DNA of 64,000 nt, from positions 1-64,000 of the forward strand of contig CAYOTO010000002.1 in the NCBI GenBank assembly GCA_964406945.1, written 5' to 3'. A program made the position numbers and the translations under genes. This DNA is from UBA2266 sp964406945 (GTDB lineage: Bacteria; Planctomycetota; Phycisphaerae; Sedimentisphaerales; Anaerobacaceae). Of this stretch, positions 1-8,500 are shown one piece after another (the first letter of the stretch is position 1; the number at the start of each line of letters is the position of its first letter). A model generated the notes under the pieces. That model ran no database searches and had not been told where the DNA came from. It saw only the letters and a list, made by a program, of their open reading frames with translations.

Positions 1-168
1 AGAGTTTCGCAAAAATTCGGTCTTTTTCGCTGTAACCGGTACACAGCAGGGGGTGTGATCAACTGGCAGCAGAGGTTCCTTTATGGTAATATCAGGTGGT
101 TCAAATTCTCAGCCCCCGGCAAGACGAGTCTGGATTTGCGCGGCGGACTGGGACTAAGGACGGCGTGA
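1..168 (+). CDS. C-terminal end of an upstream protein (partial)
   Basis: Frame 1 is open from the first base to a TGA at 166-168. It encodes 55 residues ending in GGLGLRTA, with a protein-like mix of aromatic and basic residues (INWQQRF, IRWFKF). It is only the 3' end of a gene that begins outside the window, so no family can be named. The next gene begins about 100 bases downstream on the same strand, so the two may share a transcript. The alternative is a chance open frame, since 55 codons alone are weak evidence. Confidence 0.5.
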   Translation, partial: RVSQKFGLFRCNRYTAGGVINWQQRFLYGNIRWFKFSAPGKTSLDLRGGLGLRTA

Positions 169-269
169 GGTTATATAGACGATGCTTGCCGGAGACCGGG
201 CCGCTTGGCTTGAGGCGATGTTCACCTTGTTAGAGGCGCCCGTATTGTGTTTTTATGGAGACTCGACAC

Positions 270-1940
270 ATGAAGTTACGGCTCTTGACGGTTCTCGTTG
301 CTTTTATTACATTTTCAGCAGCAATTCGGGCTCAGTCCGGCGGCGGAGCAGTCTACGAAGTGGATTTGCCGGACGAATGCAGCCGCAGCCTGGTGGAGAC
401 GGTTCGGGTCGATGTGAGTCCGGCGGGGGCGCCGGCAGGGTGTTTCTGGCATCGGATTAAGTGCACAAAACTTGACGACAGTGGCTTTACATTGTGGATT
501 CTAGCCGATGGGGCGTCGCTTGACCCGAATGCATCAGGGAATACGAATTTCCGCAGATATATTTTTCAGGAAACCGGGCGCAATGCGGTTGAGTACATCA
601 ACGCCCGAACGCAAAAGGCGCTTTTGCCGCTTTTTGATTTCACCGGGGAACTTCTTCCCAGGCCGGATACGGGTAGCTGGCCCAGCTTCGAGAAGGGTAC
701 TTTTCTGGGGCATCGGCTACGCCGCAAGGCAAGTTACGAGTCCGGATTCGTGGATATGCCGCGAGTGATAGTCAAACTTGTTCTGAATCCCGATTTGCTG
801 ATAGGAACAAGCCGGAATTTTCGCGATGACGGCAGTGGACGGCCCAGTGCCGAGGCCAACTATAACTATGTGCCGCTAACACGAGTTGATTACGCCAGGA
901 TGATCGCGGCGGGTTTCAACTACTTTCTGGTGGATGAACGCCAGATCGAGCACATCCGAAACGAGTCGGTTTTTTACGAAAACTACTCGCGGAAAATCGA
1001 TTATCCCGAAGAGCTGTTTAGGTCCAACTTCATGGGCGCCGGCATGTTCATAGACGAGCCGGCATGCAGGCTCGCGGGCAAATACGACCCGCAGGATTCG
1101 CCGACGGACGCAGTGCGGAGAATTCAAAAGTACATAGCCGATAAGCAAAGCAGGTTCGCATATCGTACTCGGCTGCAGCAGGGGGGCATCGATATAGGGT
1201 CAATGAAGCTGACAGAGCCGGCGATACCCATCTGGGAGACGTATGTAGGGACCACTTATTATCAGCTCGAAGCGAATCGTTACGGCCTTGTGCAGGAATG
1301 CCGCTGGCAGATTCGTCCCGGCAACGAAGCGCGCGGGCGAATTCTGCAGCGAGTGAACGAGGAATTCGGAACCGATATCCCGGTTACGCCTCGAAATGTC
1401 TTTGTGTGGTATTACAGCCAGATGATCGGACCGGCGCGGGCGCTGAAGGCCAGATGGGGCATGTCTTTGTACGGCCAGTCCGAACCGGAACTAAGGGTGC
1501 CCTCGATGAAGCTCGCATACGACATGGGGGCGTCCTTTATATGGTTCTGGACTTCCGATCACGACCATCACGTCCCTTTCGTGGAGCAGCTTGGGCTGGC
1601 TAAGGCCATAACCGACTACGCCGAAGCAAATCCCAGGCCGCCGCTGCAGAAACTGCTGGAGCGAGCCGACGTCGCCATCGTACTGCCGTACGGTTATATG
1701 CTTCCGAGCTGCTGGGGCTTGCATATGTTCGGGACGCATTTCTTTCCGCTTAGCCGGGAGAATTCCCGGGGCCTGACCTACAAACAGGTGTTAGCCCCGG
1801 CTCTCAAGCACGTCGAGAATTGCCTGAAGAACGATATCGCCTATGACGTCCTGCCGGCGGGGGAGGCTTTCGATCCCAATGATTACAGATGCGTGATTCG
1901 AATAAACGAAGATGGCAAAGTTACGATAACAGAGGATTAG
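270..1940 (+). CDS. Secreted protein, glycoside-hydrolase-like (putative TIM barrel)
   Basis: A 556-residue protein that begins with a signal peptide (MKLRLLTVLVAFITFSAA, cleavage near AIRA-Q), so it is exported. I chose ATG 270 over the in-frame ATG 255 because GGAG at 257-260 lies 9 bases before it and the signal peptide starts there. The body has aromatic- and acid-rich strands typical of sugar-binding TIM barrels (GFNYFLVDERQ, GMFIDEPACRL, ASFIWFWTSDHDHH), but I see no signature that fixes a GH family. It ends 3 bases before the sulfatase gene, so the two are almost certainly co-transcribed and may act on the same sulfated glycan. The function is inferred from context and fold-like features only. 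Confidence 0.6.
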   Translation: MKLRLLTVLVAFITFSAAIRAQSGGGAVYEVDLPDECSRSLVETVRVDVSPAGAPAGCFWHRIKCTKLDDSGFTLWILADGASLDPNASGNTNFRRYIFQETGRNAVEYINARTQKALLPLFDFTGELLPRPDTGSWPSFEKGTFLGHRLRRKASYESGFVDMPRVIVKLVLNPDLLIGTSRNFRDDGSGRPSAEANYNYVPLTRVDYARMIAAGFNYFLVDERQIEHIRNESVFYENYSRKIDYPEELFRSNFMGAGMFIDEPACRLAGKYDPQDSPTDAVRRIQKYIADKQSRFAYRTRLQQGGIDIGSMKLTEPAIPIWETYVGTTYYQLEANRYGLVQECRWQIRPGNEARGRILQRVNEEFGTDIPVTPRNVFVWYYSQMIGPARALKARWGMSLYGQSEPELRVPSMKLAYDMGASFIWFWTSDHDHHVPFVEQLGLAKAITDYAEANPRPPLQKLLERADVAIVLPYGYMLPSCWGLHMFGTHFFPLSRENSRGLTYKQVLAPALKHVENCLKNDIAYDVLPAGEAFDPNDYRCVIRINEDGKVTITED

Positions 1941-1943
1941 CTG

Positions 1944-3515
1944 ATGGTTTTTACTAGACGTAGGTTTCTTAAGGCGGCCGGTTTTGCGGCCGCGGCAGGA
2001 TTCTTGCCTGTTGAGAAGTGTAATGCGGAGAACCGGCAACCGCCGAACATCGTGTTCATACTGGCGGACGATATGGGTTACGGTGATTTGGCCTGCCAGA
2101 ATCCCGATTCCAAGATACCCACGCCCAATCTGGACAGGCTGGCCCGCCAGGGCGTACGATTCACGGATGCACATTCGCCGTCGGCGGTCTGCAGCCCGAC
2201 GCGATACGGCATTCTCACAGGTAGGTACTGCTGGCGGTCACGGCTGAAGAAGTCGGTGCTCTGGCCCTGGGACAGGCCCCTGATAGAGCGTAACCGTCTT
2301 ACGGTGGCCGAAATGCTCAAGAGGCACGGGTACGATACGGCGTGCGTCGGCAAGTGGCATCTGGGCATGAACTGGCCGACGAAGGACGGCAAGGCTCCGA
2401 TCGGCCTGGGCAACAGGAACGTCAAAAACAGCGGGGCCAACGTAGATTTTGAAAAACCTATTACGGACGGGCCGACAGCGAGAGGTTTCGGTTATTACTT
2501 CGGCACGGCGGTTCCCAATTTTCCTCCCTACTGCTTTATTGAAAACGAGCGAACAGTAGGAATTCCGACGAAGACCAAGCCGGCGGGGATGTTCGGGGCC
2601 CCTGGGCCGATGCTCGAAGGCTGGAAACTCGAAGATATACTCGGCGGGCTGCAGGAGAAAGCGGTTCAGTACATCGAGAGCAAGGCGGGCAAACTGGACA
2701 ATGCTGCATTTCGCCAGGAAAAGGGTGCGCCTTTCTTTTTGTACATGCCGCTGACGGCTCCGCATACACCCATTGCTCCGGCACAGGAGTTTCTCGGCAA
2801 GAGCCGGGCGGGGCGGTACGGGGATTTTGTGTATCAGGTGGACTATGTGGTCGGGCGGGTGCTGGACGCGCTCGAGAACAATGGATTCGCCGAGAACACG
2901 CTTGTGATATTCACCAGCGACAACGGTTCGCCCGGGCGGGACGGAACCAATATGAGCGGACGCATCAGGAGTGTGCGTCGTTACAAGCACAATCCAAGCT
3001 ACATATACAGGGGGATTAAGGCGGACGTGTGGGACGGAGGGCATCGCGTTCCGTTCATCGCCCGCTGGCCGGGACGGATAAGAAGCGGCTCGGTAAGTGA
3101 TGAAACGATATGTCATGTGGACTTAATGGCGACCTGTGCGGCCATTCTCGGGTATTCGCTGGGCGAAGATGAGGCGCCGGACAGCTACAACATTCTGCCG
3201 GCTCTTACGGGTGAGCGTTTGGAGCAGCCGATACGCGAAGCGACCGTTCACCACTCGGGAAACGGGATGTTCGCAATCAGGCGGGGCAAATGGAAATTGA
3301 TCTTCGGCAGAGGCTCCGGCGGCTGGAGCGGGTCAGGCGATAAGGACGATCCGCCGGGACAGTTGTACGATATGGTCACCGACGAGACTGAAAAGAAGAA
3401 TCTGTACAATGAGCGTCCCGACGTCGTGAAGAAACTGTCGGCGATTCTGGACAGATATAAGAGGCAGGGTTACAGCCGGCCTATGTCGCCTATGTCGGGC
3501 GGAGAATCTTATTAG
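1944..3515 (+). CDS. Tat-exported type I sulfatase
   Basis: A 523-residue S1-type sulfatase, which would hydrolyse sulfate esters, probably on a polysaccharide, outside the cytoplasm. Cys83 lies in the CSPTR motif (C-x-P-x-R), the residue that is matured to formylglycine. The metal ligands start in the N-terminal ILADDMGYGDL block, and later sulfatase blocks are present: KWHLG, APHTP, FTSDNG and WPG. The N-terminus TRRRFLKAAGF is a twin-arginine signal followed by a short hydrophobic stretch, consistent with folded export. No formylglycine-generating enzyme is in the window. It directly follows the GH-like gene (3-base gap), forming a two-gene unit. A dispersed-repeat relic and a terminator-like hairpin follow. 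Confidence 0.93.
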   Translation: MVFTRRRFLKAAGFAAAAGFLPVEKCNAENRQPPNIVFILADDMGYGDLACQNPDSKIPTPNLDRLARQGVRFTDAHSPSAVCSPTRYGILTGRYCWRSRLKKSVLWPWDRPLIERNRLTVAEMLKRHGYDTACVGKWHLGMNWPTKDGKAPIGLGNRNVKNSGANVDFEKPITDGPTARGFGYYFGTAVPNFPPYCFIENERTVGIPTKTKPAGMFGAPGPMLEGWKLEDILGGLQEKAVQYIESKAGKLDNAAFRQEKGAPFFLYMPLTAPHTPIAPAQEFLGKSRAGRYGDFVYQVDYVVGRVLDALENNGFAENTLVIFTSDNGSPGRDGTNMSGRIRSVRRYKHNPSYIYRGIKADVWDGGHRVPFIARWPGRIRSGSVSDETICHVDLMATCAAILGYSLGEDEAPDSYNILPALTGERLEQPIREATVHHSGNGMFAIRRGKWKLIFGRGSGGWSGSGDKDDPPGQLYDMVTDETEKKNLYNERPDVVKKLSAILDRYKRQGYSRPMSPMSGGESY

Positions 3516-3520
3516 AAGCC

Positions 3521-3560
3521 CAGATTCTTCGCCGGCGCTCAGGATGACAAAGACAGGACG
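3521..3560. repeat. Relic of a dispersed REP-like repeat (VILS-type)
   Basis: Starting 5 bases after the sulfatase stop, the reverse strand reads TCATCCTGAGCGCCGGCGAA followed by GAATCT. This matches the well-known dispersed element of the form TCATTCTGAGCG-AGCGAAGAATCT that many bacterial genomes carry and that is often mistranslated as VILSEAKNL-type peptides. Here the corresponding reading is VILSAGEES. The copy has a few changes and its palindromic core is shortened. I recognise it from memory of the element; no second copy was found by eye in this window. Confidence 0.5.
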
Positions 3561-3624
3561 GTTCTTGCCGCCTGGTTTTAAGGGAGGCGTTCGCATGCGC
3601 AGAAGGAGCCGGTGCGCAGAAAAG

Positions 3625-3692
3625 AAGCCTCTGTGGTCGGGAGAGAGAGGAAGAGGAGAGGAAACCCCACAGAGGCTTGTTTACTTGTTTTT
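3625..3692 (+). terminator. Strong hairpin with a T-rich tail, probable sulfatase terminator
   Basis: A perfect 12-base inverted repeat, AAGCCTCTGTGG at 3625-3636 and CCACAGAGGCTT at 3667-3678, encloses a purine-rich 30-base loop. It is followed by the T-rich tail GTTTACTTGTTTTT. It lies about 110 bases after the sulfatase stop. The unusually large loop means it could instead be a regulatory or processing element. Confidence 0.6.
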
Positions 3693-4119
3693 CCCCAATC
3701 CACCGGTTACTGTATCAGAGGACCGTGAATCAGTCAAGGAAAATCGGTAATTTTGCGTCCCACCAAACAAATATCGTGCGAAGCCCGCCGCACATACGTT
3801 TTAACTGCTAAAGCTGTAGATGCCTGGCTGGTTTATGGCTCGAAACGGCCGGTTATCGACTTTAGAATTAAAGTTCAACTGCAAATAAGTTGGTCCGCCG
3901 CGGGCAGTCTTGGCCTCTAACTTGTTGCCCTGCAAGCCCTTACCGTTACTCGGCCGGCCCCCACGGTTCGGGGCTTGTTTTTCCGCCGTAGTCCGCTTTC
4001 GCCGCTCTCTCCTGCGAGCCCGTAAGGGCCCTGAAGCGGCGAAAGAAAGGCGCACGCAAAAAACACTCGCCGGATTCGCAGGAGCCCTTTTCACCAACTT
4101 TTTTGCAGTTGATCCAGAA
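3693..4119. other. Intergenic stretch with a nested hairpin
   Basis: There is no convincing gene here. An 11-base perfect inverted repeat (CTTTCGCCGCT at 3996-4006, AGCGGCGAAAG at 4035-4045) encloses a second hairpin, GAGCCC-GTAA-GGGCCC, at about 4016-4031. There is no T-run on either side, so it is not a classical terminator. It lies downstream of the pseudopilin gene on the reverse strand, so it could protect the 3' end of that mRNA. An open reverse frame covering 3801-4268 has the look of a shadow ORF. Confidence 0.5.
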
Positions 4120-4980
4120 TTAATAGTCCGTATACCGCTGCATCCAGTCGGGCCAGTCCTCGGTGCGAATGCCGCCTGCGCGGGTATAGTAGCCGGCGGT
4201 ATTGAACGATCTGTGCCACTTGAGTACGTACAATTCCTTGACGCCGACTCTGCGCACCGACCAGTCAAGAAACAGCCAGTTAACCGCGCCGTTGTGGCGG
4301 TCCATACAGAAGTGCTTCATTTCGTGGTAGTAATCAACCCACTGACCGTCGAAGTCAGGGGGGGCGATCCGATCTCCCGAGTTATCGTACCAGGGCCCGC
4401 CGCCGCGCCACATAGAATCGCCGAACAGAGGTATGCGGTAGGCGCCTTTGACAGAGGCTTGCTGCCAGTGGTCCTTTATAACACGTAGCTGAATGGGGCT
4501 TGTATAACCTGGGGGTGTGTGGTAAGCCCAGTTGTTATGGCCGTAGCTGCATTCTTCTTTGAAATCTCCGTAAGCATTGTCGCCACCCATGATGTACGTC
4601 CTGAATGTGCTACCCCAAGTTTGAAGACCCGGCCTTCTTTTCTTCGCCGTGGGGCACTTGAGTATATCCGACTTGGTATTCCACTGATTGCGAAATGCAA
4701 AGACCCATGTTCCCCGGGTCCAGTTCACACCACCCGAGTAATTCTGCATATCTGGCAGTGCCGGATGCGGGAAATTGCCGTCGTTTTCGTCACAATACAT
4801 TTTCCAGATCAGGCCCCACTGTTTGAGGTTGGACATGCAGACGACGCCTCTTGCCTGCTGTCTTACCGCCTGGAGGGCGGGCATGAGTATGGCCATGAGT
4901 ACGGCGATTATTGCGATGACGACCAGGAGTTCGATAAGCGTGAATCCGCGTTTTGTCGATTTCTGACTGGATGTGTCCAT
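4120..4980 (-). CDS. Type II secretion-like pseudopilin (prepilin N-terminal methylation domain)
   Basis: A 286-residue protein that starts with a short basic leader and then the type IV prepilin signal KRG|FTLIELLVVIAIIAVL, cleaved after Gly by a prepilin peptidase. Glu5 of the mature protein is present. The rest is a soluble domain rich in Trp, Gly and Tyr. Near the C-terminus, HNGAVNWLFLDWS fits the H-x9-D pattern common in planctomycetal pseudopilins (usually H-x9-DG, here DW). Such proteins occur in very large paralogous sets in Planctomycetota, probably as surface or secretion-system minor pilins. A sigma70-like promoter lies about 140 bases upstream. The start ATG 4980 is preceded by AAGAAGGAAGG, a good ribosome site. 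Confidence 0.92.
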   Translation of the reverse strand: MDTSSQKSTKRGFTLIELLVVIAIIAVLMAILMPALQAVRQQARGVVCMSNLKQWGLIWKMYCDENDGNFPHPALPDMQNYSGGVNWTRGTWVFAFRNQWNTKSDILKCPTAKKRRPGLQTWGSTFRTYIMGGDNAYGDFKEECSYGHNNWAYHTPPGYTSPIQLRVIKDHWQQASVKGAYRIPLFGDSMWRGGGPWYDNSGDRIAPPDFDGQWVDYYHEMKHFCMDRHNGAVNWLFLDWSVRRVGVKELYVLKWHRSFNTAGYYTRAGGIRTEDWPDWMQRYTDY

Positions 4981-5124
4981 AGCCTTCCTTCTTAAGTGGC
5001 TTAATCGGTCTGTTTTGTGATCAGCCGGTTTCTTTACGTCACGCGGAACGCAACGGCTGTCGGGGCGGGAATCGCAGTGGTGTAGCCGCTGTTCCGTGTA
5101 GAAACAACACTCCTTGCGAGTCCT

Positions 5125-5154
5125 ATATTACATCAGTATCCATATAATTGTCAA
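5125..5154 (-). promoter_or_regulatory. Sigma70-like promoter for the pseudopilin gene
   Basis: On the reverse strand, TTGACA (5149-5154) is separated by 18 bases from TAATAT (5125-5130). This would give a leader of about 135 bases before the pseudopilin start at 4980. The -35 box is a perfect consensus; the -10 box is partial. Confidence 0.6.
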
Positions 5155-5282
5155 TGCCGTTTTTATCGAAAAGGCAGCTTTTTTGCACCTGCATTTCTGT
5201 TCATGTCCCTCTGCAACGCTAGTGAAAAAAGGGTTTTTGAGGCCTGGTGGGGCACTACCTGGCTATTTGTCCGATAATTTTC

Positions 5283-5311
5283 TTGACAGAGAACGGCCAA
5301 GCACATAATAT
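5283..5311 (+). promoter_or_regulatory. Sigma70-like promoter for the giant LamG gene
   Basis: A perfect -35 TTGACA (5283-5288) is followed after 17 bases by TAATAT (5306-5311); an overlapping CATAAT sits at 15 bases. It is divergent from the pseudopilin promoter. Transcription from here would give a 5' leader of roughly 220 bases before the start codon at 5538. Confidence 0.6.
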
Positions 5312-5317
5312 CAGTTG

Positions 5318-5537
5318 TGCAGGTTTTGCTTACCGTGGCCAAGCAACCGCCTGCTTTGTCTGGGTGAATCCCCAGCGTTTCGGCGGAGCGGGATGATGGA
5401 AAGCTAGTCGCGAACAACCGCGCAAACAGAGGACCGAAAGGTGTCAGTTTGGAGGTCTATTTCAAAGCAGGGGGGCTCTCCGGCTCGGCGGAGAATGAAC
5501 GCATTTCCTATTTATACTTTCCCGAAGGAGGATTGTC
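5318..5537 (+). other. Long 5' leader with a compound hairpin
   Basis: The region between the inferred transcription start and ATG 5538 holds a two-tier hairpin: CCGCC (5347-5351) with GGCGG (5382-5386), enclosing CTGGG (5360-5364) with CCCAG (5371-5375) and a 6-base loop. Further short complementary blocks follow (CGCGAACAACCGCG). It matches none of the riboswitch consensus sequences I tried by eye (c-di-GMP-I, cobalamin, glycine, SAM). The ribosome site GAAGGAGG sits at about 5525-5532. This may be a regulatory leader; its function is unknown. Confidence 0.4.
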
Positions 5538-8500
5538 ATGTGTAGAAGAATCACTCTGTCATTTTTAATAACATCGCTGGTGTGCATGGCTGCTGCATCG
5601 CCGGTTTCCGCCGAGCTTGTAGGCTGGTGGAAGATGGACGATGAGGGCGCCGGAATGGCGATGGACTCATCCGGCAACAATCGTCACGGGACATTTCGAG
5701 GCGATGCCTATCTGACCGCGGGCCTTGTAGGCGAAGCCGTGGCTCTTGACGGGGCCGGCGATTACGTGGAAATTGTCGGCTGGACTGGAATTCTGGGAAC
5801 AGCCTCCCGAAGTGTGACGGCCTGGGTTAAGACGAGCCTAACCGGAACCGGCGCAATCGTAGGCTGGGGGCCAAATGGAAGCGGGACCAGGATGGGGTTC
5901 AGAATCAACGACTCAAGGCTTAGATTCGAGCATCATGCCGGCAACATTCAGGGCAATACACCTTTGACAGACGGCGAATGGCACCACGTCGCGGTGACTA
6001 TTGCTGAAAGTGCGGCCGTTAATAACAATGACATCAAACTGTGGCTGGACGGCAAGGAAGATCAGCAGACTGTTAACGACCCCGATGCAGTAAACACAAC
6101 GTCGGGAGCCAATGTTCGCATTGGCAGCCGCCCCAGCCAGAACGACCGTTTCTTCAACGGCCTGATTGATGACGTACGCATCTTTGATCGCGAGCTGACT
6201 CAAGCGGAAATCCAGGAGACAATGGTCATCCGGGTGGCTCATGACCCGACTCCTGCAGACGGCGCTGAAAGCGCCAGCACAACCGTTGCACTGAGTTGGC
6301 AGCCGGGTGCGGATGCGACTGAATATCAGATATACTTCAGCGAGGACCGAAACGCCGTGGCTACCGGTGCGGCCGAAGCTGATAAGGGCATCAAGACGGG
6401 TACATCGCACCTGGAATTCGGTCTTACGTTCGGAAGCACTTATTACTGGCGGGTCGATGCTATCAATGACGCCAATCCTGACAGCCCCTGGACCGGGACT
6501 GTGTGGAGTTTTACTATACCATCTCTCAAGGCCACGGAGCCTGATCCGGTCGCGGGCAAAATAAACGTGCCGACGGATATTCAGTTAAACTGGACCGAAG
6601 GCTACGGCATGATCATCCAGGATGTGTATCTGGGCACGAGCTTTGACGATGTCAACAATGCGGACACATCCACGGCGGATATATTCCAGGAGAGCACCGC
6701 CAATACAAATTACTCCCTGACGGGCCTGGAATACGATACAACCTACTACTGGCGAATCGATACCTCCAGACTCGAAGGTGCGGATCTTCTCGTGGCCAAA
6801 GGCGATGTTTGGAGTTTCACTACGATGCCCTACATTCCTCCGTCGTCGGATCCGAATCTTGTCGCCCAGTGGACCTTCGAGGAACTGGCCGGAGATACGG
6901 TTCTGGACAGAGCCGGCCGCGGTAATCATGCGTATCTGCGCGGGAACGCCACATTCGAAACACCCGGCTATATGGGTGACGGAGCGATGATTTCGGACGG
7001 TGATGCGGGCAATAGTTATGCGGCAATCAGCAACTTGAGCTATGCAAGTACAGGCATGCCGGCCGTTTCTGTTGCCGCATGGGTTCGCACCGAAGGCACA
7101 GACGGAACCATGTGTATCGTATCTTTCGACCGTAACGAGTACTGGCGGTTCGAGATAGGCGGGAATAACGGAGGCATGGGTCCGGGGCGCCTCGGATTCG
7201 AGACAATGACCGATGCCGGTCAGCTCGATTTCGGCGGCAATGCCCTTGTAAACGACGGCAACTGGCATCACGTAGCCGCGGTTTATGACAACGGCACGGT
7301 GAACCTTTATGTCGACGGATGGCTGGACGCTACGACATCGATGGGGACCGGGTTCGGCAGCGGGAATACCCGCTACGGCTTCATCGGTTCGCGATCCGAA
7401 GCCACCTATTTTGACCATACCGATTACGGCGGGCATAACGAGAAATGGGCCGGGTCACTGGATGACGTGCGAATCTATGATAAAGGTCTGACCCGCGACG
7501 ACGTTCTGCTGGTCATGAGGGGCGATCCGTTGCAGGCCTGGAATCCGGTTCCGACGAACTGGCGTACTGTTACGGTGGACCAGTTCAGTGTGCTGAGCTG
7601 GTCGCCCGGAGACATGGCTGCAAGGCACGATCTGTACTTCGGTACTAACGAAGATGCGGTCCGCAACGCCAGCATCGGCGATCCGATGGGCGTCTATATC
7701 GGCAGACAGGACCCGAACAGCTATATTCCGACGGGTATGGCATTGGGTCAGACTTATTACTGGCGTGTGGACGAGTACAACACCGACGGCTCGCTCACTA
7801 CGGGCCGTATTTGGTCGTTTACTCTCGGCGCATTCCTGTTGATCGATGACTTCGAGGATTACGGCGATCTCCAACTCCCGAACGAACCCGGAGGCAGAAT
7901 ATGGTACACCTGGCTCGACGGATTTGGCTACAACAATCCGCCGCCGGCTTATCCCGGCAACGGGACCGGTTCGGTGGTTAATCCGACCAGTGCCGCTAAT
8001 TCGGGCAGTCAGGCGATGTTCGTGCAGTATGACAACACGGGCACCTTCGAGAACAGTCTCGGCGTGCATTATTCGATGGTCAACGCAAATCCGGCGAATC
8101 TGTCGCTCGGCACAAATTGGAACAGGAATGGTACAGCCGCACTGAGCCTGTGGTTCAGAGGCGAACCCTCGCCGGCGGGTAGTCTGGTGAATGAAACGGA
8201 CGGCTCGACGACTATATCGGGCGGCGGCGCCGACATCTGGAATGTTACCTATGCCGGACAAAGCGGCGAGCCATATCACGATGAGTTCAATTTCGCTTAT
8301 GTCGAGACAAATGTGAACACTTTCACCAGTGCAATTGTCAAGATCAACAGCGTAGCATTTACGAATACGTGGGCGAAAGTCGGCATTATGGTCCGACAGA
8401 GTCTGGACGACGATTCGGCTCACAGTTCGGTAGTCGCCACTCCAGGCCAGGGCGTTTCGTTCCAGCGTCGAACGGATACCGGCGTTGCAAGTGCCAGTAC

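Noticed and set aside
182..460. A 92-codon frame overlapping the start of the first full gene
   Set aside because: It runs through the signal peptide region of the 270-1940 gene in another frame and has no protein-like features.
3801..4268. A 155-codon reverse frame whose end (YLQLNFNSKV) looks somewhat protein-like
   Set aside because: More than a third overlaps the pseudopilin gene in another frame, the middle is Arg-rich low-complexity, and no ribosome site is visible. It could be a decayed gene, but I cannot support it.
5317..5460. A c-di-GMP-I or glycine riboswitch in the LamG leader
   Set aside because: Short similarities such as GAAAGCTAG and CGCAAACAGAGGACC do not come with the rest of either consensus in the right order.
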